This document shows, piece by piece, positions 1 through 10,321 of a stretch of 64,000 bases of DNA. Numbering within the stretch: position 1 is the stretch's first letter; every line of letters begins with the position of its first letter. The stretch spans positions 38,843-102,842 of the forward strand of contig QNGE01002409.1 in the NCBI GenBank assembly GCA_008508345.1, given 5' to 3'. This stretch comes from Paragonimus westermani. Lineage: Eukaryota; Platyhelminthes; Trematoda; Plagiorchiida; Troglotrematidae. A model generated the notes under the pieces. The model had not been told where the DNA came from. It ran no database searches and saw only the letters and a program-made list of their open reading frames with translations. The translations under genes and the position numbers were made by a program.

Positions 1-829
1 CAATTGGATTCAGCATTGGTGAATAGGGTGCCAATCGTAAGATTTGTCCTCCATTGTATAACTCCTCAGCAAACACACTTTCCAGATCGGTGTGACACGG
101 TGCGTTGTCACATATCAGCACAATGTTTGACATGGGTGTACTGATCTTCATCTGATCTAGCAGGGTTCGCATCCAGTTCTTGCAATCGCTGCTGTTGTAT
201 GCTCCGCGCCTCGTCGTATAGCCTACTATCGAGCTTGGTGTCATAGATCCAATCAACTGAAGATTACGGCCTCGGCTGTTTGTTACAGAGACGCACGATC
301 TCGTCCCTTTTAATGAACGTCCCATTGACCTCGTACAGAACAAATTGAAGTTTGTCTCATCTATCCAGCAAATAGTCTTGGCATTTGCATAGCACTCCAT
401 CAGTCGATATGCAAACAGTCGCCGTAACTCCAAATTCTCATTCAAGTTCATACCAATGGGTACTTGGCGCAGTTTCTTGACAGTTATGCACCGACCATCC
501 AAGTATCGACCAATCGTTGTGGTATACAACTCCTTCTCAAACTCAGCCTGCACGTGCAATCTCAAAAATTGCAATGTAATCGTTGGGTCCACGGAAATCC
601 ACTCAAGCAACATGTCGATCTCTGATTCTGTCAGAATCTTGCTTCTGTGTCCTTTACGAGGCTGAGCTTCATAACTGATGCAATCCACATGTAGCCACTT
701 GAAAGCGGTATCACGCTTGACTCCGTTCAGAAGGGCAACCGTGCGCCAGTCATCGCCCCTTTCAAATGCTTCGATAATACGTCTGCGTGTTTCGAGACTG
801 ATGCAAATGTACCTGCGTCCGCCAGCCAT
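1..829 (-). CDS. Tc1/IS630-mariner type transposase, 3' end cut by window edge
   Basis: An uninterrupted minus-strand frame begins at an ATG (827-829) and stays open to the left edge, about 276 residues; an in-frame stop lies roughly 105 bases upstream of the ATG. The N-terminus has a helix-turn-helix pattern (ALLNGVKRDTAFKWL). The DDE domain shows WIDETNFNLF with the first catalytic Asp, then LICDNAPCH with the second, then LRLAPYSPMLNPI, the hallmark just before the third acidic residue. Base 1 supplies a G for the next codon, as GAR (Glu) or GAY (Asp) requires, so the spacing would be 35 residues between second and third acidic residues. Enzymes of this superfamily cut and paste DNA at TA targets. 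No terminal inverted repeat was recognised in 830-1220. The frame contains no stop or frameshift, unlike all PLEs nearby, so the copy may be young. Family assignment is confident; subfamily is not. Confidence 0.88.
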   Translation of the reverse strand, partial: MAGGRRYICISLETRRRIIEAFERGDDWRTVALLNGVKRDTAFKWLHVDCISYEAQPRKGHRSKILTESEIDMLLEWISVDPTITLQFLRLHVQAEFEKELYTTTIGRYLDGRCITVKKLRQVPIGMNLNENLELRRLFAYRLMECYANAKTICWIDETNFNLFCTRSMGRSLKGTRSCVSVTNSRGRNLQLIGSMTPSSIVGYTTRRGAYNSSDCKNWMRTLLDQMKISTPMSNIVLICDNAPCHTDLESVFAEELYNGGQILRLAPYSPMLNPI

Positions 830-1289
830 GTATGTGAGAGAACTAATGAAAATGTTCTCACAAACTGGTTCACTCTCACATAAAGGCACGAAGTCTACCA
901 CAACCCCAAAGCTCACGCCTAATGGACGTGAGATTCACAGACACCCCTAACCACTCGCAACCCTTTACCTGTCAAAGGAACCAATACGGCCAGCGGTTTG
1001 ATGAATTAGTAGGAACAGGGTCAGGTGATCTGTGCTTCACTTTGTCCGCTAACCCCGTTCTCATTAAGCACATCCGTTGGCATCCCTCGAATAACCCAAA
1101 CCACTTCCTCTACCAAAGTAGCCAATGCGAAGCACTCTAATTAAGATTGGTCGTCCCTTACGGTTAGTTGGGCCAATCGCGTTCTTGCCGTCACGTCCAA
1201 GAATCTAAGGTGGAAATTCTAATGCACCAAAGTGATTTGCTTTAGCACGTAGTGGAAAATCTTGTGCCTAAAATGGAAACAGATATGGA

Positions 1290-1510
1290 AAATGGTATAG
1301 AACCATGGCGTTTTTATCGGTCGTGGTGTGGATGATTGACCATGGCAACTACAACGCATGAACAAAGCGTTTCTGTGTGCACAGAGGTGGATTATTCGGT
1401 CGAATTCCGATCGTTTCAGCTGTGACCTAATTTTGGCATCTGACAGCTTTTGAGTGAATGCCGTTGACTCGGTAAGTCGGACGAAGAGAGGAGGCCGGGT
1501 TGACAGTACG
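1290..1510 (-). repeat. Inverted copy of the Penelope-like element tail
   Basis: Read on the minus strand this segment matches 3483-3670 on the plus strand, including the shared peptide FTQKLS and EFDRIIHLCAH. It lies upstream of PLE-1 in the opposite orientation to its tail. PLEs are known to carry terminal repeats (pLTRs) that may be direct or inverted, so this is probably the upstream pLTR or a second, tail-only copy. It carries about 25 bases (near 1346-1370) that the 3' copy lacks. Confidence 0.6.
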
Positions 1511-1559
1511 ATTTGTGATGAATAGTCGGGGATTTGATTTATTTTCAAGTTGACTATCA

Positions 1560-1885
1560 CTCACATTTGATCGCAACGTTTGCATTCAGATAGACTTTTC
1601 AGCTAGTCTTTTTCGAAAAGTAGCACGAAACTTAAGTTTCGCACTCATTAAACCTCATCAGTAGTGCGTGCCCTTGCCATGGCCGGGATTTGAACTCCGG
1701 CCACGCTTTTCAGGAGACTACCGTGTTGACAACTGCGCCATTGACCTCACATTAGGCACGACCGAATTATCAACTCTGAACGCTCGACCACTTTCGCCCG
1801 TGAGCAATGATCAGGTTGCCGGATCATCTCGAGAATAGACGCAGTAACTGTCCTGTTCACTCCAGTCGATAACCCCGCGATGAGG
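1560..1885 (-). mobile_element. tRNA-derived SINE, copy 1
   Basis: On the minus strand a tRNA-like region carries a box A (TGGCGCAGTTG, complement of about 1730-1740) and a box B (AGTTCAAATCCC, about 1685-1697) at tRNA-like spacing. It is flanked by a head (about 1740-1885) and a non-tRNA tail (1560-1680). The same modules in the same order recur at 14030-14325 and 36895-37190, with part-copies at 20730-20815 and 37195-37330. A pol III promoter inside a dispersed, multi-part repeat identifies a SINE and not a functional tRNA gene. Confidence 0.7.
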
Positions 1886-1989
1886 ACCTTAAGCCGTCAT
1901 CTCCGCTAGATATTGAACGATTGATGTCTACACTGGTTAACTCCTGCAATCAATACCACAGTGTAGTCCAATCCTAAAACATGTCTTAA

Positions 1990-3545
1990 CGCGTGAACAC
2001 ATCTTAGCAGCCGAAATTCTGAGGAGAAATGAAAGCATTATTCCATTCAAGCCGGATAAAGGGGCTGGGATAGTTCTGCTTAATAAGACAGATTACTTAG
2101 AAAAAATGCAGACCATACTAGATGATCAAACCAAATTTAAGAAGATGAGGAAAGAGAAGGACAAAACCCCTCAAATAGAGAATGCGTTGTCGAACCTACT
2201 GCGTCCCATGAAACAAAACGGGATAATTGACTCGCCAACTTTCGAACGTATTCGACCCATTGGAACCACTATTCCCAAGCTCTACGGACTGCCGAAAGTC
2301 CACAAAGCGGGTGTACCTCTTCGACCTATTTTGGACATGTGCAACTCACCATACCACTCGCTGGCCAAATGGTTGTCGTATCTCCTTGAACCCGTGAGGA
2401 TGAAGCTGTCAAAACATAGTCTATGAGACTCCCTTGAATTCATCAACACAATCAGCGTGGTAAACCTAACCGGACAACAAATGCTTCCTCTGGACTTATC
2501 TTCCGTGTTTGCAAATGTTACACTGAGAGAGGATGGACTATTTGTATGAATATATTTTGGTTAACAACCTAGATGTCCGTATACCCCCACCATAATTAAA
2601 ACAGTTGTAGTTTTGTATTCATAGCATACAGTTTAACTTCGGTGAGGAACTATATCGGCAAATGGATGCTGTGGCAATGGGATTCCCGTTATTTGCGGAC
2701 ACCTTGATGGCGAAGCTTAAGAATGACCAGTTAGAAGAAACCATTGGCGGATGTGTGGATATGTAAATGATATCATGTATATAGTTAGCAGGAATGCTAA
2801 CCCAACGGATACCCTAGCCATTTTCAACTCGGCTCACACACACACGTAACATTTACACTAGAGTCTGAACATAACGATCAGCTAGCTTTCTTGGGCGTAC
2901 TCATCCAGCGACGTGTTGATGGATCGGTTCAAGGTAAAATCTATAGGAAAGAGACCTGGAACAGGCAGTATATCCATTTCAGCAGCATTGTCCCTCTAAA
3001 GCAGAAGAGGAGTCTCATAAATTGATTGACTAGCACAGTCATGAGAATATGTACATGGGATACGGTCCCCGATGAACGAACTTTTCTACGCACACTGTTC
3101 TTACAAAATGGCTATCCAGAACGATTTGTAGACAAGACTATGGAACGTCACCGGAAGCAAGATAAGATGACCCTACCATTCAGAGAGGATACACTTGCCG
3201 AAACAATCACTAGGAGGCTTAACACTGCTATCAATAAAACACTCTATGCTGCTAATCTACGCGTTTGTTTCAACTTCACTGCAGTCCTGTGTTTACGGTT
3301 AAAGGATAAAGTGCTCGTTCCTACGGATTCTTTTTGTTCCTTTGGAACTAGTTACGTGGGTCGCACAACCAGGCGATTGTCTGAACGTATCCGTGAGCAT
3401 CATCAAGCCTGGATCAATAGCGGAGTCACCAAGACGATTGCCATTGCAATTGTTACACAACTCTTTGATACAAATCATACTGTCACCCTGGCCTCCTCTT
3501 TTCGTCCGATTTACCGAGTCAACGGCATTCACTCAAAAGCTGTCA
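1990..3545 (+). pseudogene. Penelope-like element PLE-1: decayed reverse transcriptase plus GIY-YIG endonuclease
   Basis: PLEs encode a reverse transcriptase fused to a GIY-YIG endonuclease. Here the N-terminal RT block KPDKGAGIVLLNK is at about 2050-2090, followed by LYGLPKVHKAGVPLRPI (about 2280-2330), the catalytic box as GYVNDIMYIV near 2755-2785 (second-position Asp of YVDD replaced by Asn), the thumb motif NGYPERFVDK near 3110-3140, and the endonuclease block SYVGRTTRRLSERIREHHQAW near 3350-3415 (given here as two motifs: SYVGRTTRRL and SERIREHHQAW). Many stops and frameshifts separate these blocks and the Cys motif before the GIY domain is shortened, so it cannot be active. Confidence 0.85.
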
Positions 3546-3670
3546 GGTGCCGAAATTAGACCACAGCTGAAACGATCGGAATTCGACCGAATAATCCACC
3601 TTTGTGCACACAGAAGTTGCCATGGTCAATCACCCACACCACGACCGATCAAAACGCCATGGTTCCAGTT
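3483..3670 (+). repeat. PLE-1 3' tail, inverted partner of 1290-1510
   Basis: The sequence directly after the PLE-1 endonuclease block is repeated in inverse orientation at 1290-1510. Related tails are seen near 21600, 55750-55850 and 56690-56760, each encoding a version of L-C-A-Q/H-K/R followed by F-V-Q/H-T/A-L. This is the conserved C-terminal end of the trematode-type PLE protein. Confidence 0.6.
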
Positions 3671-4360
3671 GCGTCATAATGATTAACTAATCGTATCAAA
3701 ACGTTGTCTCCGTGTTTGTCAATGGCGTGTTCGACTTCACTTGAACTAGCTACTTGTTTTTGTTCGCTTTGGCCTGACACATCTGTTCCACATAAATGTT
3801 ACTGGCCTATCCTTGGTCTTACAAGAGTTGAATACCAGCACACGCAATTCGTGTGATATTATGTAATGCAGGTGGGATTTTACAAAAAAAAAATTAACAC
3901 AAGCAGAATCTCAATGATTAGAATTATCATTTAATTCCAAAAACATGGCGAATTTCAAATACCAGCTTTATGTGCATATTTGACAAAAACGTCAATATTC
4001 AAGGTTTACGGTCAAGCAAGTAGCTTCGGAGTCGTATGACAACTCTCCATTGGACAATGAGTCCTCGTTGGTGTTCACTAACTGTTCCGTTTCTTAACTC
4101 GAAGCACAAACTGTTTAATAAGTCAGTTTTATTTTGCGTCCAGATCAAGGGTTACAGCACAATCAGAGAACCAACAATGTGCACATTTTTGAACAATCGC
4201 AGAATGTTCTTGGACACTTACAGCCGCTTTTATTTAACAGCATACCTCTAAGAAGTTTATGTTTTTACCTGGTCAACGCCTAAATAATTACCAATCTAAT
4301 CTGAGGATTAAGTATGAGAAATTTAAAACACTGAGTTCCCTTGATCCAGTTCACCAATAG
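3671..4360. other. No recognisable feature
   Basis: AT-rich sequence between PLE-1 and the hairpin. Only short open frames without recognisable motifs are present. Confidence 0.5.
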
Positions 4361-4518
4361 CGATAGAAGACATACATCGCGAGATGTTAACATTTCGTTC
4401 ACTCTCTTCAGTCACGAACGTAAAACATCAGAATATATAGGACATGCGGTTAGCAACACGTTCGTGACTGAAGAGAGTAATCGAAATGTTAACATCTCGC
4501 GATGTATGTCTTCTGTCG
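4361..4518. repeat. 61-bp inverted repeat (hairpin) with 36-base loop
   Basis: Left arm 4361-4421 and right arm 4458-4518 are reverse complements with about three mismatches, all near the outer end and the middle. The loop is 4422-4457. The right arm abuts the first recognisable coding of PLE-2 (about 4520), so the arms may be PLE-derived sequence duplicated in inverse orientation. Confidence 0.9.
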
Positions 4519-5335
4519 CGATTACATATGAATTTGAGGCCAGTAACTGTCTGACGTTTCCAGATATGCTTGTATGTCGCCGTAAAGATGGCTCGATTAG
4601 AAGAGCTGTCTGTAAGAAATCTATGTGGTCTGGCCACTACTTAAACTTCAACATTTCCACACATAACACTACAACATAAACGAACACCAATAAATACGCT
4701 GTTTGCACTCACAACGCGAATCTGTATTCACGACAGTCTTGCAGAGGAACTTGACTTGATCACTTCTGTCTTACAATCCGATGGTTACCATCAAAAGTCC
4801 ATAGGAAGGCACAGTAGACAAAAAGGATTGTATGACGAATTGATTACTGTAGATCATGTCAGGGCTTACGTTGAGTTGTCCTTTAAGGGTGGCCACATCA
4901 TGCGGCAAACAACACAACGACTAAGAAATTCACTTAAACGAACATTTAATGCAGCTGAACTCCGCGTACTCCCTTGGACACAGAAGCTGCCTATACCTTC
5001 AACTAAAAAAGATCAGCTTGTTTGTACCACTTCATATTGTACCTACCAATTTACATGTAACTGCAGAGAAGGTTATGTAGACAAAATCGAACGGTACGTG
5101 ATCTCCAGAATGAAAGAACATTCGTCTAAATGAGTTGAGAACTCCGTGCTACAGATGAAAGGAAATGTTGTTGAAACAAGTAACAAGCCGGTCTCATCAG
5201 TCGCTAGACACGTCCCGACCACTGGTCACGGCATCGATCCAACTTGTATAATCAGAAGCCTGAGGTTTGCTGAAGCTGTCGCAATTAATAAACTGAAGCG
5301 GGCCTTTGCGTTCAGAAACAATCCTTCGTGAACTT
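4519..5335 (+). pseudogene. Penelope-like element PLE-2: RT thumb and GIY-YIG end
   Basis: Reading in plus frames: YEFEASNCLTFPDML then CRRKDGSIRRAVCKKSMW (about 4530-4625), the usual stretch after the RT catalytic box in PLEs. A second frame has FKGGHIMRQTTQRLRNSLK and NAAELRVLPW (about 4885-4980), then YQFTCNCREGYVDK with KIERYVISRMKEH (5040-5125) as a damaged GIY-YIG domain. The final part is VARHVPTTGHGIDP and LRFAEAVAINKLK (about 5195-5305). The palm domain upstream is missing, several stops interrupt the frame, and the sequence differs enough from PLE-1 to be another subfamily. Confidence 0.8.
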
Positions 5336-5339
5336 GACC

Positions 5340-8300
5340 CTTCCCTAGACGTATTGGCTTTTCCCAACTCACATGATCGATTGTGTATCCCACTCCTCTA
5401 AATGTCCGATATAAAAAAACCGTTTCATGTTATTGTAAATTTGGTACTGACGAGCCAATACAAAATGATTGCATCTACCAGTTTTCGTGTTCTGAGTGTT
5501 CTGTTCAAATTTCTTAAAGCAGCCAAATGTTTCAAATTATCTACTTATTAAGTTTGTACGTGTAGGACATAAGAATTTCTTCCATGCATTCTGCGGCTTA
5601 AGTGAACTTGATGGAACATACGCATGCAATGAGCTTTCCTAAGGGAGCATTGGAAAACTTCGTGTGGTAACGAAAGTTCTTCGTAAAATGGAAGGTTTAA
5701 AATTGATTTGTTTCACTGTGTCCGTAATCAGTGGTTTTACCTTTCCAGTACTTGAAGCTTAGCTGCTTTTTGGCAGCAGAAGTCAGAAATTTGTTTATAC
5801 TCTATCTACGTTCTGAGCTGGAAGTTAAACAAGCTTCCGGATGCTGGTAATTCTGACATCATGATTTCAACAGCTATTCATCGAATCTCCACCTCTCATC
5901 GATCGATAAATAAGTAAAAAGAGGGCACATTCTCAACGATGATAAAAGTGATAAAATCCTCACCAAAAATTGAGGCCTTGTACTCTATTGTCATACAGTC
6001 GTTCTCTGTTTTTCAAAGAAAGTACAATCGTACGCAGGGTTTTATTCATAAACCATTCAAGTGTTGGAAACGAGCTTATGCACGAGAGATGTTAGAAGCA
6101 GTCTTTACACAATGTACTTCTCGGTCACATTTTGCTGCATTTTCCTGGGTGCATAATGAACTGGCATCCCGAGATGACGATAAGAGTGTTTGTCTACTCC
6201 TGTAGGAACTGAGTCCAGAATAACACTTCCGCCGTATTCTACCCGCGAACCGTCAGTTCAGTGGAGAGGATCCAGAATTTGATGAAAATCTGAGGGAAAT
6301 TATTAGCCATGTTTAATCCACACCTCCAGCTCCACCAGTTGGTCACCTGAGATACAGGGACTTTAAAGCTTGGTCTCTTTACAGAAGGCCAAATATGGTG
6401 TTTGGCTTTCGTTTGCAACATCCAATCAACCGGCTTTGCTGACCTACGTAACAGCTCCCGTGCTAAGTTCCCAACCATCTACTCGCGATCCGCATGCCAT
6501 ATTATTGTGCTCCGGAAATTGACGAAAAGCGTCCTCGAATCGTCAGCCTCTTTTCGCTGAGTATTGAGCGGGACAAACTGCCGACCTCGAGGGAAGAACA
6601 GAATTATTGAGAAGCGCAGAGTACACTACGGTTCACGTAATGCATGACGAAGAACTGTCCGCGGGCTGAAGAATTACTGAAATGGATCTCGCGTCAACCA
6701 TTCGGTCAGTTTTATGACCGCCGTGCCTGTCTACGTGAAGCACTTACAGTAACATTACGTCCGTAAGTATAGGCTTTTCTAGTTCGTTGTTTTACAGTTG
6801 CTTTTATTCACGTCCTCAAACGGATGTCAAATGTTTGAGTTATTCTAAACCAGAAGATACGGTAAAGCTAAATGAACACCTCTTTCGTATACTTGAAACG
6901 ACTTAACTCCCACTGTTCCATATCCAGTCTGCAGTCAGTGTGTTGGATTTCTTGAAACTCGTTCAATACGCTTGTCATCTTAGGTTAGGTATGATGTGAA
7001 AAGTTGAATTTGTTGAAGTATGTTTAGTTTATTTGTAGAAAACTGATCTTAAATTTGCCTTTGGTTGTCCCCGTATGTTCAGTAAACAATTAAGATGAAT
7101 TTTATACCATACCTGTCTGTTTCCTCCCTTTTTAACTATCAGTGATTATTTATCGAAACCTTTTTCTTTGGTATTGTGTGAGACCCTCTCACCTTCTTGT
7201 GTATCCGACTGCTTTAATGAGCTCATTTCCCGTTGACCAGTGGCGATTTTCGGTTGCATCATTTCGAGCGTTCTTCTGCTGAATAATTCACATTCACGGT
7301 GAGACAGCATTACTGTTAAAATATTGTAAACAGTACGGTATAAATTCAAATCTGAATAAGCGTTACTAGTAATTGTCGATTACGCGTTACTGAATGAATT
7401 TTCCTAAGTCGCCAGGAGTGATTTACCACAGCACACCCAGTAAAGAAGAGGAATACGTAATGAGCAACATGTTTTTCTACAAAAAAGAGTTTCCGTCGAA
7501 CATATTTACATATATCACATCTCAGTGGTTGCACGCAACTAGACAAAAATGCACAAGACAATATTGTTGAACGTACCAGTCCTCAATGAAATTGCGACCA
7601 ACTGAGTAATATGTGCACAGTAATCGAAATTCGGGGGAATCCGTTGGATCTATAAGGTATACTGTTGGCACCTATGAGATTCTTGCAATAACCAAACTGG
7701 ATACCTAGACAACATTATCCCCAAGGGAGCATAGTGTTATGAAATAACCATCCCACGGTTGTCCATGGCTATTCAATCTAACCATGTACTATTTGGATCA
7801 GAAGGGATTCAGGAGAACGCCAAACAACAAGTACTGTGTTGGACCACCATGTTCTTCTATAAAATACCCATTTCTCAACTAGCAGTCCGCACATCCTGGT
7901 TATGTGATCATTAACTGTTCGTCACTCCTTATTTGCAGAAGGAATTGTCCTCCTCGTCCAACAACTTGGAGGAGGGAACCCGAAATATATCTGAATTAAC
8001 TAAGCGCCAGTTTGCTGAAGTGATCGATAGGTGGCTATCAGAAACGTTCAAAGTTCAGAAGAAAACAATTTTTGCAACGCTGAGCGAAATTATTTGGACA
8101 TACAGATATTGTTTTCACGGAAACCAGTGGTTGTCATAACACAATTCGTTATCACACTGTTATCTGGTTTGCCATATCCATCGTCCTAAATTTGACTGTC
8201 CTTTCTGAGCGTTGAATGTAGATCAGAATGCATAAAGTATTCTTACATAATGGTCTATTTGTTCAGCACTGTACTGCTAAACAGCGAGCAAGAAACATAT

Positions 8301-8800
8301 TTGAATATGTGATACACAACTTGCCATTCAACCAAGAAACCCACATGATCACACTGGTGATCCAAACAGGTTATAGAGCGACGACATGCAAAGTTGCTAT
8401 AAGATTTATTGCAATCAATCCTTTAACTCATCTGACTAAAGCGTGTTCTCCACTTTCTGATTGTTTCTACGTTTTGAGTGGTTCCCCTCGGATGTGGCGA
8501 ACAGTTTGTTTCCGGCCATTCATCTTCGTGTCGATTACATCATAGTTTAAATAACCGTGGTTGATAAGTCAGAAAAACAAAAGTAGTATGAGTAAGTCAG
8601 TTTCATTCGGCCAATGAATGTGTAAAAAGGCATGTTTTTTCCTATGCATGCTCTCGGGTTGCGATGTATCACTTGTAGAAGCCGTTGTCTAACAATGTAG
8701 TATAATCGTTCCAATGTGGATTTGCCCCAAGACACACTCAGGCAGCTGATGTCTACTTGCGCGCAAAAATTACAGTTTCAGACTGATAGAAAACGACGCT
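5340..8800. other. No recognisable gene
   Basis: Short open frames only. A single frame across 6230-6760 reads like protein between stops, but its stop density is about that of chance and no motif is recognised. No repeat shared with the rest of the window was noticed here. Confidence 0.5.
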
Positions 8801-8810
8801 GTCAGTAAAG

Positions 8811-9860
8811 TGGGGTTATGATGGAGCCACTATTAGGCCCATTATTAGCAGAAATTTTCGTGGCAATGTAAGAAAGAATTCTGTTTCGTAAGATTATCGA
8901 ACACCACATTTTCTACAGGAGGTAACTAAACGGTGTTAGCCGTGTAGCTGACAAAACCTTGGGTCAAGATAGCCTGCTCGTTCTAGTGAACACTATGCAT
9001 TCTAGCCTCAACTGTGTACTTAAGGGTGAAAAAGATTGTCAGGATGTCATGCTGAATCATCGTGCAGACGGCTCAGTTCATAGAACTGTTTACAGGAAGA
9101 TGATTTCAAACGATTAGTATACCGATTTTTTAGTTATGCAAGTCCAGGGTAGAAACGAAACTTCGTTCATAGTTCCACACACACACACAGCTATAAAGAT
9201 ATGTGCCAGTGATACGGTTAAAGCATAACTAATATTTTTACTGCGGTATTTGCGGGCAGCGTCTACCTTGTAAAATTTATCGATAGATTTATGGAAGAGA
9301 CAGCGCCGAAAGAAGCTGGTTGACACAACCTCAGACTGCTAAAGCTATGCGCTGGTTGAAATGGTGACTCGTGGAGTAAATAACGCAATTCAAAAGACCT
9401 ACAGCGCATCACAGCCACGAATCTCGTTCATATTCGATCCTACAGTGTACACATAATCCAAAGATACATTGCCTAAACTCCTTCGTGTGTTCCGGTGAAG
9501 TGAGTTACGTCGGTCGCACAACCAAGCTTTTTTCTCGGAGGACACGTAACATCACTCCACACGGCCGACTAAAGGCAAGATGAATTCCATTGTGAGTGCA
9601 ATTCTGGCGTTATATTGACTCAGGATACCAGGTCTCACTGGCAATGTCCCTCCAGCTCATTTCCCGCCTGTCCAGATGTTAATCCACATAAGCCAAAGCT
9701 CATATCTTGCCTATCGCGGAAGCGATCGGAATTCGGTTGCGTAACCTATAATTGTGCGCTCGGAAGACTAAATCCGATCCCTACAAGTACCATGGCCTGC
9801 GTTACTCACTTGACAAATTCTAAAGCCACCGTGATCACTTAACTACTCTCCGACTAAAAA
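8811..9860 (+). pseudogene. Penelope-like element PLE-3, heavily decayed
   Basis: PLLGPLLAEIFVAM (about 8826-8867) matches the RT motif before the catalytic box. LNHRADGSVHRTVYRK (about 9050-9100) matches the segment that follows it. SYVGRTTKLFSRRTRN (about 9500-9550) is a damaged GIY-YIG start. Stops lie between the blocks. The part after about 9560 resembles other PLE tails only weakly. Confidence 0.7.
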
Positions 9861-10321
9861 CCAATCGAATTGAGTGTGACAAATCGCCTTTGACTTTGCT
9901 TGTTATGTATGTTCAATGAAAACAGACTAAAAACAGACTGTCCGCCAAGCTACTTTTTATCCCTTATTCCAGTAGTGGCATCACTGATCTGACACGTCAC
10001 GTTAGACATACATTCCCGTTAAAAGTTTCACTGTGAGTTAATGAACTGTGTCCGTCCTCACCAAGGAGCTGATGAAAGCATGGATGGTTTGGTCACTTTC
10101 TTGCCTCGGTTGATCGAGATACTGAATTTCTCTTTTTCACTTTCTGTCAACCAATCAACCACGTGGCTTAAACTTGGTCAGAAACAAAATAACTAACTGG
10201 CACGGCATTATGGCACAAAGTATTTATTATTGGTAACCCCGTATATGTAATGCTTCACTTCTCGACTGATCGTCCCTTCTGAACCTGGCCTTTCCTAGTT
10301 TCTTCAACAATTACTTCATAT

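Noticed and set aside
1680..1745. Possible tRNA gene on the minus strand
   Set aside because: The A and B boxes are part of a dispersed SINE with head and tail; the tRNA fold is degenerate in the other copies.
6230..6760. Protein-like frame ending at a good splice donor (GTAAGT) near 6760
   Set aside because: About seven stops in 175 codons is near random expectation, and I recognise no family.
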